DNA of 7,293 bases from Flavobacteriaceae bacterium (GTDB taxonomy: Bacteria > Bacteroidota > Bacteroidia > Flavobacteriales > Flavobacteriaceae), in the NCBI GenBank assembly GCA_015493405.1, contig WGDF01000262.1:1-7293 (forward strand), given 5' to 3'. Position 1 is the first letter of the stretch, and each line of letters opens with the position of its first letter. The position numbers were made by a program, and so were the translations under genes. This document shows, one piece after another, positions 1-6,476 of the stretch. The notes beneath the pieces are model-generated. The model searched no databases, was not told where the DNA came from, and saw only the letters and a program-made list of their open reading frames with translations.

Positions 1-396
1 GGAATTCAAGGCTTGGTCAATTACCTTGACATTATTAAGGATATGGGAGAAAATGAACTCCGACGCAAAAATGTGTCCTTTGACCAAATCGCTTTTTTTA
101 CCGGAGACATTAAATTTTTGGAAAACTATAATAATGATTTTCGAAAAAATTACATTTGGTTTGTAACCAAAAATCATAAATTATACTTCTTAAAAACATC
201 ACTGAAAAAATTATATCAGAATTTGCCCGAGAATTTTGCTCGTGTCAATGATCATTATATCATAAACTTGTTACCGCCCTTTTTTGAAGGGCGTATCAAT
301 TCCAAAAAAATCCGGGTTCAAGGTGAAACCATCAATCTGACTGATTCCTATAAAAACGATTTTAACCAAAAATATGACCAATATTATGTCAGTTGA
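1..396 (+). CDS. LytTR DNA-binding domain protein, 5'-truncated by window edge
   Basis: This is the C-terminal part of a transcription regulator with a LytTR DNA-binding domain, the fold used by LytT/AgrA-type regulators. The frame is open to the first base (it begins G-I-Q-G before the TTG at 13), so the gene probably starts outside the window and the TTG need not be the real start. Counting from that TTG, the domain spans about residues 22-120. It shows the family pattern: a strand ending in F-L-E-N-Y, then LKTSLKKLYQNLPENFARVN with the conserved F-x-R-v-n/h, then HYIINL, and a last strand followed by a basic helix (SYKNDFNQKY). The family's usual histidine before S-Y-I-V-N is replaced by N-D-H-Y-I-I-N. 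No receiver domain is visible in this fragment; it could be the end of a response regulator or a stand-alone LytTR protein. Its last 13 bp overlap the end of the convergent flippase gene. Confidence 0.82.
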   Translation, partial: GIQGLVNYLDIIKDMGENELRRKNVSFDQIAFFTGDIKFLENYNNDFRKNYIWFVTKNHKLYFLKTSLKKLYQNLPENFARVNDHYIINLLPPFFEGRINSKKIRVQGETINLTDSYKNDFNQKYDQYYVS

Positions 397-1631
397 TTTT
401 TTAAAAGTTTCTTAGCATCTCCGTATTTGATAAGCATTACCAAACCAAAACTTACAAGGGTTGAAAAAGCCGCGCCGCCTATTCCCCAATAGGGAATCAA
501 AAACCAATTTAAAATAATATTCATCAAAGCAGCCCAAGCTGTGGCTTTAAAAATTTTCCAATCTTTCTTATAAGCATAAATCACAAAATGATATAAAAAG
601 GATAAATTTAAGGCAATATTGGCCAATAGTAGCAAAACAAAGATGTAAATTTGATGCACATACTCAGATTTACCGATATAAATCAATATCAATGGTAAAA
701 ACACCAATAAAAGAATACCCACACCTAAGGCATAAAACATAATTTCTTTTTTAAATTGCCGGTATATAATTATAAAACGCGCCTTATTTTTGGATAAAAT
801 ACTCTCGACCAAGTCCGGATATAAAACCGAAACCACCACTGTAAATAAAATAATATTGAGCACATTGGCCATATTAGAAAAAAAAGCATAAACACCGACG
901 GCTTGTTTGCCTAAAAAATAGTCTATTAAATAACGATCGGAAAATTCAATGGTTTTATAAGCCAACGAGCCTAAAATATAAGGCATGCTCACATACAAGC
1001 CCTTTAAAATCCAAGATTTATCAAACTTGAAATTAGTTCTGCTGATTTTTTTTCTTTTAGAAAAACTTATGGCCAATGAAAATATTAAGGCGGCAATATT
1101 GCCCCCCAGCCACATCAATAAAATCATATAAATACTGATTTGATGGTATTTATAAAGATAAACAGTGGCAAAAATAACCCAAAAAGCATTGCGCAAAAAC
1201 AAATTGATATTAGCAGCTAAAGGTTTTTTAAAAACAAATAATAAGCGGTAGAATTCAAAATTCAGATGCTCTGAAATTAAAACCAAATAAAACAAATAGC
1301 GATAAGCCGGATTGAAACCTTCTAGCTTGAAAATTAGATAAACCAAAGGAAACAATAGAATGTATAATATAAGGTATAAACTGAATTGATTAAAAATAAT
1401 TTTTTGCGGATTACTTCCGGCCTCTAAAATCTCACGGTTGGCATAGCTGTAAAAATCCATACCCAAAACAAAAACCAATAAAAGAATAGTAGTTGCAACC
1501 AAGCTGTATTCTCCAAAATCGGATACCGAAAATTTGAAAAACAAGGTTGTGAACAAAAATTTGGCTAAAACAGACAAACCACGTAGAATCAACAAGTTTA
1601 GTTTAGATGTATCTAACACTTTAAGCTTCAT
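384..1631 (-). CDS. MOP-superfamily polysaccharide/O-antigen flippase (Wzx-like)
   Basis: This is a 415-residue, very hydrophobic inner-membrane protein with about 12 predicted helices (roughly residues 12-32, 43-62, 82-103, 110-128, 143-160, 165-190, 210-225, 250-271, 295-318, 325-348, 365-381, 384-402). Length and helix count fit the polysaccharide-transporter branch of the MOP flippases, which move undecaprenyl-linked sugar units across the inner membrane. The strongest motif is EFSDRYLIDYFLG followed by AVGVYAF (about 229-250), characteristic of that branch. A late Y-W-G-I-G-G-A-A segment (381-388) also fits, resembling the 'lip.yGi.GAa.at' motif. The ATG at 1631 is preceded on its strand by AAAGGA about 4 nt upstream, one of the few Shine-Dalgarno-like sites here, which supports this start. 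The gene is divergent from the sensor kinase (56-bp gap) and runs 13 bp into the end of the LytTR gene. No glycosyltransferase or ligase lies in view, so the exported glycan cannot be named. Confidence 0.88.
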   Translation of the reverse strand: MKLKVLDTSKLNLLILRGLSVLAKFLFTTLFFKFSVSDFGEYSLVATTILLLVFVLGMDFYSYANREILEAGSNPQKIIFNQFSLYLILYILLFPLVYLIFKLEGFNPAYRYLFYLVLISEHLNFEFYRLLFVFKKPLAANINLFLRNAFWVIFATVYLYKYHQISIYMILLMWLGGNIAALIFSLAISFSKRKKISRTNFKFDKSWILKGLYVSMPYILGSLAYKTIEFSDRYLIDYFLGKQAVGVYAFFSNMANVLNIILFTVVVSVLYPDLVESILSKNKARFIIIYRQFKKEIMFYALGVGILLLVFLPLILIYIGKSEYVHQIYIFVLLLLANIALNLSFLYHFVIYAYKKDWKIFKATAWAALMNIILNWFLIPYWGIGGAAFSTLVSFGLVMLIKYGDAKKLLKNQLT

Positions 1632-1687
1632 ATTCCTTTAATTGTAAGTTGTAAAGATAGCAAACTTTTTGCCTTAAAAAATTTGGA

Positions 1688-3634
1688 ATGTTCAGAAATT
1701 TGAACCGTGATAGATTAAAAATTAGAAATACCTTAGCTTCTTTTCAGAACCAAATTAGCTTCATATTAAAAAAAATACCTATTTTTACTTTTATTAAAAA
1801 CACAAACAACAGGGTGCAGCGCCGAAAACACATCTTTATTAAGCCTATTCTTTTGGTTTTAGGAGTTATTGTATTGCTTTTTTCACAATGCCGAAAATCG
1901 AATCGTATCAATTATTCAGAATTATATAAAATTGAAAACGAGATTAACCAAAACCCTGTTGCTGACCGAATTTCTATGTGGGACAAATTAATTCAAAGTG
2001 ACAGTTTGGACCAATTATTTAAAGCTTATCTGATTTTTGATAAGGCCAATGATTTGTCTTCTATGCAAAAGGAAATTCAGTCAATTGTTTATTTTAAAAA
2101 AGTCTTAAATGACTTCAAAGCTTATAACTTGGATACAATGCAAGCTAAAACCTTAGTTAATTTAGGGATTTGTTATGCCTTTACCAACCAAAAAAATACA
2201 GCGGCTGAAAATGTTCTTAAAGGACTTGATATAGCAAACAGACTAAAAGACACGGCAATCATCAGTAGAGCTTACGGTGAATTGGCTCATATTTATTACC
2301 TAAATGATAACAAAGACAAAGCGATTGAATACCTTAAAAAATCTATTAATCTCTATCGAAAAAAGAAAGATACCCAAGCTATCTCAGCTATTTATAATAA
2401 TATCGGGATCATCTATCAAGAACGCCACCAAACCAAAGAAGCTTATGATTATATGCTCAAATCTTTACAACTGAAAGATACGACCGATAACCCGCTGGAT
2501 TTGATAGAAACCTATAATAATTTAGGAGCCTTGACTTATGCACTAACCAAAAATAAGCAAAAAGCACTAAGTTATTATCGAAAAGCCTTGAAAATAGCTC
2601 ATCAAGAAAAATTTCAATCTGAAGATATCTATAAAAACTTAGGTGATTTATATGAAGACACCGGACAGGTTGAAACCGCTAAACATTATTATCGACTAGC
2701 CATTCGAATTCCCAATGGCAATTATGATGACAAAATAAAATTGTATAATAAACTTTTATATCTAGACTTAAAACAAAATCAGAATCAATCCGCCCTGAGC
2801 CTTTTAAAACAAAAGGATTCTCTATATAATTTGCAACAAAATATGATCAATAGGGAAAATCAAAAAAATATAGAAAGTAATCTGGCTCTGATAACCAAAC
2901 AAAAACAATTAGCCCAAGCTAAACAACTCAATAAAAAAAATCGGATTATTTTTATTTTTATCATTATTATATTTTTACTCGGCTTATTTATATCATACCA
3001 GCTTAACCGCGTCGATAAACTTAAATATAGACAAGAACAATTTATTTTAGAACAAAAAGTCTTGCGTTCACAAATGAATCCGCATTTTATTTTTAATGTT
3101 TTATCTTCAATACAAAATTCATTAATAGAAAACAATCCGATTCTTTCGGCAACTTATTTATCCAAATTTGCCAAATTGATCCGGCAGAACTTTGATTATA
3201 TTCAAAAAAAGCAAATCAGCCTCCAAAAAGAACTTGAAATGATTCGCAACTACCTCGACACACAAAAATTCCGATATAAAGAAAAATTTGATTATCAAAT
3301 CAATATCAGTCCCGACATCGATCAATATAAAACCGGCATTTCACCTATGATTTTACAACCATTTTTGGAAAATGCTATAGAACATGGCTTTAAAAATATA
3401 AATTACAAAGGGCATCTGGAAATTAACATCAGCAAAAACGCCCATCAAATATGCTTTGAAATTATAGACAATGGCATGGGATTTAACCCGCAACAAGATT
3501 TTAAGGAACATGCCCTGTCAATTTTTAAAAAAAGACTGACTTTAATGGGTAAAGATGCAATTGAAAGTTTTAAAATCACCAATTTACCTCAAGGCACTAA
3601 AGTTATCTTTTGCTTACCGGATCAACAGCCCTAG
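1688..3634 (+). CDS. TPR-containing LytS-type sensor histidine kinase
   Basis: This is a 648-residue membrane sensor kinase. Order of parts: a basic N-terminal extension (1-50); a hydrophobic segment (about 51-67) ending F-S-Q-C68; about five TPR repeats (roughly 154-187, 193-226, 233-266, 273-307, 313-342); a Gln/Lys-rich probable coiled coil (about 360-415); a transmembrane helix (about 419-437); then the kinase. The His_kinase (LytS/YehU) core has QMNPHFIFN with phospho-acceptor His466, followed by an ATPase domain with N-box FLENAIEHG (Asn562) and G-box DNGMGF (594-599). This implies periplasmic TPRs and a cytoplasmic kinase, the common Bacteroidota layout. The likely partner is the LytTR regulator downstream. 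The start is uncertain: ATG 1688 has no Shine-Dalgarno. GTG 1814 (residue 43) would begin MQRRKHIFIKP followed by the hydrophobic stretch, a textbook signal-peptide shape. The -1 residue Gln is unusual for a lipobox, so a lipoprotein anchor is possible but not assured. Confidence 0.92.
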   Translation: MFRNLNRDRLKIRNTLASFQNQISFILKKIPIFTFIKNTNNRVQRRKHIFIKPILLVLGVIVLLFSQCRKSNRINYSELYKIENEINQNPVADRISMWDKLIQSDSLDQLFKAYLIFDKANDLSSMQKEIQSIVYFKKVLNDFKAYNLDTMQAKTLVNLGICYAFTNQKNTAAENVLKGLDIANRLKDTAIISRAYGELAHIYYLNDNKDKAIEYLKKSINLYRKKKDTQAISAIYNNIGIIYQERHQTKEAYDYMLKSLQLKDTTDNPLDLIETYNNLGALTYALTKNKQKALSYYRKALKIAHQEKFQSEDIYKNLGDLYEDTGQVETAKHYYRLAIRIPNGNYDDKIKLYNKLLYLDLKQNQNQSALSLLKQKDSLYNLQQNMINRENQKNIESNLALITKQKQLAQAKQLNKKNRIIFIFIIIIFLLGLFISYQLNRVDKLKYRQEQFILEQKVLRSQMNPHFIFNVLSSIQNSLIENNPILSATYLSKFAKLIRQNFDYIQKKQISLQKELEMIRNYLDTQKFRYKEKFDYQINISPDIDQYKTGISPMILQPFLENAIEHGFKNINYKGHLEINISKNAHQICFEIIDNGMGFNPQQDFKEHALSIFKKRLTLMGKDAIESFKITNLPQGTKVIFCLPDQQP

Positions 3635-3865
3635 TATCAAGTCAAGCATACTATTTCGGCACCAAGCACGCGCTCGTTTTGTCGATAACTGCACTAATAT
3701 TTTTAACCATAGCTATCTATGCTAAAAAAAAATTGGCTTTGCTCTCAACAAAAATAACATCGGCTTAATCCAATTATCAAACGTGACTTGACACTGAATA
3801 ATTTAATTTGACAAAACTAAAAAAAATCTTAACTTGCCTGCTACAACACAAATAATGCATTCTTA

Positions 3866-4591
3866 ATGAGAGTTTTAATAGTAGAAGATGAAATCGATGC
3901 CCGAAAGGTTCTGATTTATTTTACCAAGCAACTTTTTCCCGAAATTGTCATCGTCGGGGAGGCGGCTTCTATAATCCAAGCTAAACAGTTGATTATATCA
4001 AAAAAGCCGGACTTGGTTTTACTTGATGTCCGTCTGGAAGACGGTAATGCTATTGACTTACTCAAACAATTCAAAACGATTGATTTCCAAATTATTTTCA
4101 CTACGGCTTATGCCGATTATGCCATTAAAGCAATCAAATTTGATGCGATAGATTATTTGCTTAAGCCCATTAATCCCGATGAATTAAAAGCAGCAATTTT
4201 AAAAGCTCAAAAACAATATGAACAACAACTGGAATTATCTAAACTTAAGCATGAGCAAGCTACTGATAACAATACGACTATCGCTATTAAAACAGCTGAA
4301 CAAACCTACATTACACCGGTAACAGACATTATCAGACTTGAAGCTGATGGTTCTTATACTTCTATTATAACTATCAAGAATACCATTTTGGCTTCAAAAA
4401 ATCTTAAGTTTTACGAAAGAATTTTATCAGAAAAATGTTTTATCAGAACACATCAATCTCACTTGGTCAATAAAAGATATATTACCGGCATTTCCAAAGA
4501 TGGCTTTCTCCAGTTATCCAATCAAGAATCCGTTCCTATTTCATTTCGAAAGAAATCAAGCGTCAGAAATTGGCTTAAAAAGAAAAATTAA
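3866..4591 (+). CDS. LytTR-family response regulator
   Basis: This is a 241-residue two-component response regulator. The receiver domain (about 1-118) has every expected residue: the acidic pair in VEDE (E7/D8), phospho-acceptor Asp54 in VLLDV, Thr80 in IFTTAYADYA, and Lys100 in DYLLKP. A short charged linker (about 119-135) leads to a LytTR DNA-binding domain (about 137-240) with IIRLEADGSYTSI, ILASKNLKFYERIL, FIRTHQSHLVNKRYI and a final VPISFRKK. These match the family consensus closely, including the H-Q-S-H-L-V-N strand. It would be phosphorylated by the LytS-type kinase just upstream and bind direct repeats at target promoters. The gap from the kinase stop is 231 bp, so separate transcription is possible; kinase and regulator of this class are usually adjacent or overlapping. 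The ATG at 3866 overlaps the stop of a three-codon frame (TAATG) and lacks a Shine-Dalgarno, as is usual in this phylum. Targets are unknown. Confidence 0.95.
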   Translation: MRVLIVEDEIDARKVLIYFTKQLFPEIVIVGEAASIIQAKQLIISKKPDLVLLDVRLEDGNAIDLLKQFKTIDFQIIFTTAYADYAIKAIKFDAIDYLLKPINPDELKAAILKAQKQYEQQLELSKLKHEQATDNNTTIAIKTAEQTYITPVTDIIRLEADGSYTSIITIKNTILASKNLKFYERILSEKCFIRTHQSHLVNKRYITGISKDGFLQLSNQESVPISFRKKSSVRNWLKKKN

Positions 4592-4631
4592 CAGCACTTA
4601 TTAATTTTTTAGTTACGATTACAAATTCAGC

Positions 4632-4663
4632 TTGTTACATTCCCTTAACTTGGCGTATATTTG
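4632..4663 (+). promoter_or_regulatory. Predicted Bacteroidota-type promoter inside the regulator-pruA gap
   Basis: A TTG at 4632-4634 and TATATTTG at 4656-4663, separated by 21 nt, match the Bacteroidota primary-sigma pattern (-33 TTG, -7 TAnnTTTG). Transcription would begin near 4670, inside a perfect 14-bp AT palindrome (TAATAAATTTATTA, 4667-4680). About 45 nt further on lies a strong terminator, so this promoter would yield a short RNA unless read-through occurs. TAnnTTTG is common by chance in AT-rich DNA; the added -33 match and spacing raise confidence only moderately. Confidence 0.5.
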
Positions 4664-4682
4664 GACTAATAAATTTATTATG

Positions 4683-4710
4683 TTTGTTTGTGTGATAAAT
4701 TTGTTTGTGT
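4683..4710. repeat. Two-copy 11-bp direct repeat TTTGTTTGTGT
   Basis: Perfect copies lie at 4683-4693 and 4700-4710, 17 bp start to start, with the 6-bp spacer GATAAA between them. They sit between the predicted promoter's start site and the terminator. They could be a protein-binding site, paired target-recognition regions of a small RNA, or a local slippage duplication of a T/G-rich stretch. Confidence 0.8.
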
Positions 4711-4713
4711 TAG

Positions 4714-4748
4714 AAAGCACGTCAATTTCCATTGACGTGCTTTTTTTT
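4714..4748 (+). terminator. Strong intrinsic terminator after response regulator / small-RNA candidate
   Basis: A perfect 13-bp stem, AAAGCACGTCAAT (4714-4726) pairing with ATTGACGTGCTTT (4731-4743), closes a TTCC loop, and the transcript ends in a run of eight T (4741-4748). It ends rightward transcripts coming from the response regulator (stop 123 bp upstream) or from the predicted promoter at 4632-4663, and insulates pruA from both. Confidence 0.93.
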
Positions 4749-4772
4749 AGCATAATTATAACAGATGATGGT

Positions 4773-4801
4773 TTGCTTTGACCTAATTTTTAGTAAATTT
4801 G
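4773..4801 (+). promoter_or_regulatory. Predicted pruA promoter
   Basis: TTG (4773-4775, within TTTG) and TAAATTTG (4794-4801) are separated by 18 nt and fit the Bacteroidota promoter pattern. Transcription would start near 4808, giving an A-rich leader of about 20 nt with no Shine-Dalgarno before the pruA ATG at 4828. Its position just after a strong terminator supports pruA being transcribed on its own. Confidence 0.6.
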
Positions 4802-4827
4802 CTTACAACTAAAAAACACTAAAAATT

Positions 4828-6453
4828 ATGGCAACAGGATTTTTTAAAACAGATAAAGTAAGCAATGAACCCATTTTATCATATGCGCCCGGAACACCCG
4901 AACGCGATGCTGTTCTAAAAGCTTACAAAGACCTTTGGGACAAACAAATCGAAGTTCCCTTATTCATCAATGGAGAAGAAGTTTATACCGGAAAGACCAA
5001 GGACATTACGCCGCCTCACGATCATCAACATATTATTGGCAAATTTCATAAAGCTTCAAAAGAAGATGTGCAAAAAGCTATTGACACAGCTTTAGTGGCT
5101 CGTGATAAATGGGCTGCCATGGCTTGGCAAGATCGCGCCGCTATTTTCTTAAAAGCAGCTGACTTACTCAGTGGACCTTACCGTGCCAAAATGAATGCAA
5201 TGACTATGATCGGCCAATCTAAAACAGTTTTCCAAGCCGAAATTGATGCCGTAGCCGAACTGGCTGATTTTTGGCGGTTCAACGTCGCTTACCTCCAAAA
5301 AATTTATGCCGAACAACCTGAATCATCTCCTGAAGTTTGGAATCGTATGGCATACCGTCCACTTGAAGGCTTTGTGTATGCCGTTACCCCTTTTAATTTT
5401 ACTTCTATTGCCGGTAATTTACCCACTTCTCCGGCTATGGCCGGCAATGTTGTGGTATGGAAACCCTCTTCCACACAAATGTATTCGGCTAAAATGATTG
5501 TAGAAATACTCAAAGAAGCCGGCCTTCCTGATGGTGTCATTAATATGGTTGCCGGTAGCGCCACAATGATTACCGAACAAGTTCTAAGCAGCCCTGATTT
5601 TGCCGGTATTCATTTTACAGGTTCAACCGATGTTTTTCAGTATTTATGGAAAAAAATAGGAGAAAATATCAGCCAATACAAAACATACCCGCGCATTGTT
5701 GGTGAAACAGGTGGCAAAGATTTTGTATGGATGTATAAAGATGCTAACCCTCAAGCTGTTGCCACCGCATTAACTCGTGGTGCCTTTGAGTATCAAGGTC
5801 AAAAATGTTCAGCAGCTTCCAGAGCATATATTCCCGAAAGTCAATGGCCTGCTGTTTATGAAACTCTAAAAAAACAAGTCGCTGGTATTAAAATGGGAGA
5901 CCCTGTTGATATGACCAATTTTATGACTGCCGTAATCAGCAAAAGTGCTTTTAACAAAATAACCGGCTATATAGATGATGCCAAAAAAAGTAAAGATGCC
6001 GAAATCGTTATCGGCGGCGGTTATGATGATAGTAAAGGCTATTTTATTGAGCCAACGGTTATCCTAGCTAAAGATCCGCATTATGTGACCATGGAAGAAG
6101 AACTTTTCGGGCCTGTATTAACTGTCTATGTCTATAAGGACGAAGATTGGCGTGATAGTTTGGAAGTGTTAGATCAAACCTCACCCTATGGTTTAACCGG
6201 TGCCATTTTTGCTCAAGATAGAAATATCATTGTCGAAGCCACAAAAAAACTGGAAAATGCAGCCGGTAATTTCTATATCAATGATAAACCAACCGGAGCG
6301 GTTGTCAATCAGCAACCATTTGGAGGGGCTCGTGGTTCAGGCACCAACGATAAAGCCGGTAGTATGTGGAATTTGATTCGATGGATGTCTGTGCGTTCAA
6401 TCAAAGAAAATTTTAATCCACCGACAGATTACCGTTATCCGTTTATGAAATAA
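4828..6453 (+). CDS. pruA: L-glutamate gamma-semialdehyde (P5C) dehydrogenase
   Basis: PruA oxidises glutamate gamma-semialdehyde, in equilibrium with 1-pyrroline-5-carboxylate, to glutamate with NAD+: the second step of proline breakdown, in the cytoplasm. The 541-residue protein is a full-length, single-function ALDH4-type enzyme like the eukaryotic mitochondrial form, without the proline dehydrogenase half found in fused PutA. Visible active-site elements are TPFNF with oxyanion Asn190, WKPSS with NAD-binding Lys212, FTGST (263-267), VGETGGKDF with general base Glu293, GQKCSA with nucleophile Cys327, and EELFGPV with Glu425. The C-terminal QQPFGGARGSG (495-505) is the family's substrate-binding segment. 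The start is well supported: the ATG follows an A-rich leader and a predicted promoter, and the N-terminal sequence around PGTPERDAV is conserved in the family. It is transcribed alone, flanked by terminators; the proline dehydrogenase gene is not in the window. Confidence 0.97.
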   Translation: MATGFFKTDKVSNEPILSYAPGTPERDAVLKAYKDLWDKQIEVPLFINGEEVYTGKTKDITPPHDHQHIIGKFHKASKEDVQKAIDTALVARDKWAAMAWQDRAAIFLKAADLLSGPYRAKMNAMTMIGQSKTVFQAEIDAVAELADFWRFNVAYLQKIYAEQPESSPEVWNRMAYRPLEGFVYAVTPFNFTSIAGNLPTSPAMAGNVVVWKPSSTQMYSAKMIVEILKEAGLPDGVINMVAGSATMITEQVLSSPDFAGIHFTGSTDVFQYLWKKIGENISQYKTYPRIVGETGGKDFVWMYKDANPQAVATALTRGAFEYQGQKCSAASRAYIPESQWPAVYETLKKQVAGIKMGDPVDMTNFMTAVISKSAFNKITGYIDDAKKSKDAEIVIGGGYDDSKGYFIEPTVILAKDPHYVTMEEELFGPVLTVYVYKDEDWRDSLEVLDQTSPYGLTGAIFAQDRNIIVEATKKLENAAGNFYINDKPTGAVVNQQPFGGARGSGTNDKAGSMWNLIRWMSVRSIKENFNPPTDYRYPFMK

Positions 6454-6476
6454 GCTAAATCAAACGCTATAATATT

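Larger units (their letters stand above)
4670..4748 (+). ncRNA. Candidate small RNA (about 80 nt) ending in intrinsic terminator
   Basis: The segment runs from the predicted start site of the 4632-4663 promoter to the T-run of the terminator at 4714-4748. It would consist of an unstructured U/G-rich 5' half carrying two exact copies of TTTGTTTGTGT, followed by a 13-bp hairpin and eight U residues. That architecture, a single-stranded seed-like region plus a Rho-independent terminator, is typical of trans-acting bacterial small RNAs. I recognise no known RNA family. Two alternatives are possible: the segment is only the 3' untranslated region of the upstream response regulator, or it is a terminated leader ahead of pruA. 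Nothing in sequence alone proves independent transcription. Confidence 0.33.

Noticed and set aside
275..293. GC-rich 7-bp hairpin (CGCCCTT / AAGGGCG) inside the LytTR gene, considered as a flippase terminator
   Set aside because: On the minus strand it is not followed by a T-run, and it lies about 90 bp beyond the flippase stop inside another gene's conserved coding sequence.
1632..1687. Divergent promoters in the flippase-kinase gap (AAAGTTTG on the minus strand at 1661-1668; AAAATTTG on the plus strand at 1678-1685)
   Set aside because: Each differs from TAnnTTTG at the first base and has no properly spaced TTG, so I did not annotate either, although promoters must lie in or near this gap.
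2860..3135. Minus-strand open frame of 91 codons
   Set aside because: It lies wholly inside the kinase gene over the AT-rich transmembrane region and H-box. The plus strand there encodes clear conserved motifs, so this is a shadow frame.
3724..3732. Nine-A tract considered as a programmed frameshift site
   Set aside because: It lies beyond the kinase stop in non-coding or doubtful sequence, and homopolymer A runs are common in this AT-rich window.
3637..3791. 8-bp inverted repeat TCAAGTCA / TGACTTGA flanking the kinase-regulator gap, considered as insertion ends
   Set aside because: An 8-bp match in a gap of this size is expected by chance fairly often. No target duplication or transposase-like sequence accompanies it.
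3812..3819. Minus-strand TAGTTTTG, a match to the -7 promoter box
   Set aside because: It points toward the kinase's 3' end, where no minus-strand gene exists, and no -33 element was identified; TAnnTTTG is frequent in AT-rich DNA.
4680..4781. 33-codon ATG frame across the terminator
   Set aside because: It reads straight through the 13-bp terminator hairpin and T-run, with no ribosome site and low-complexity Phe/Val/Leu content. The RNA-level structure explains the sequence better.
5304..5564. Open frames on both strands inside pruA (also + 5306-5497), and a minus frame at 3916-4101 inside the response regulator
   Set aside because: The pruA and regulator frames carry conserved catalytic and receiver motifs across these stretches; the alternatives resemble no family and have no start signals.
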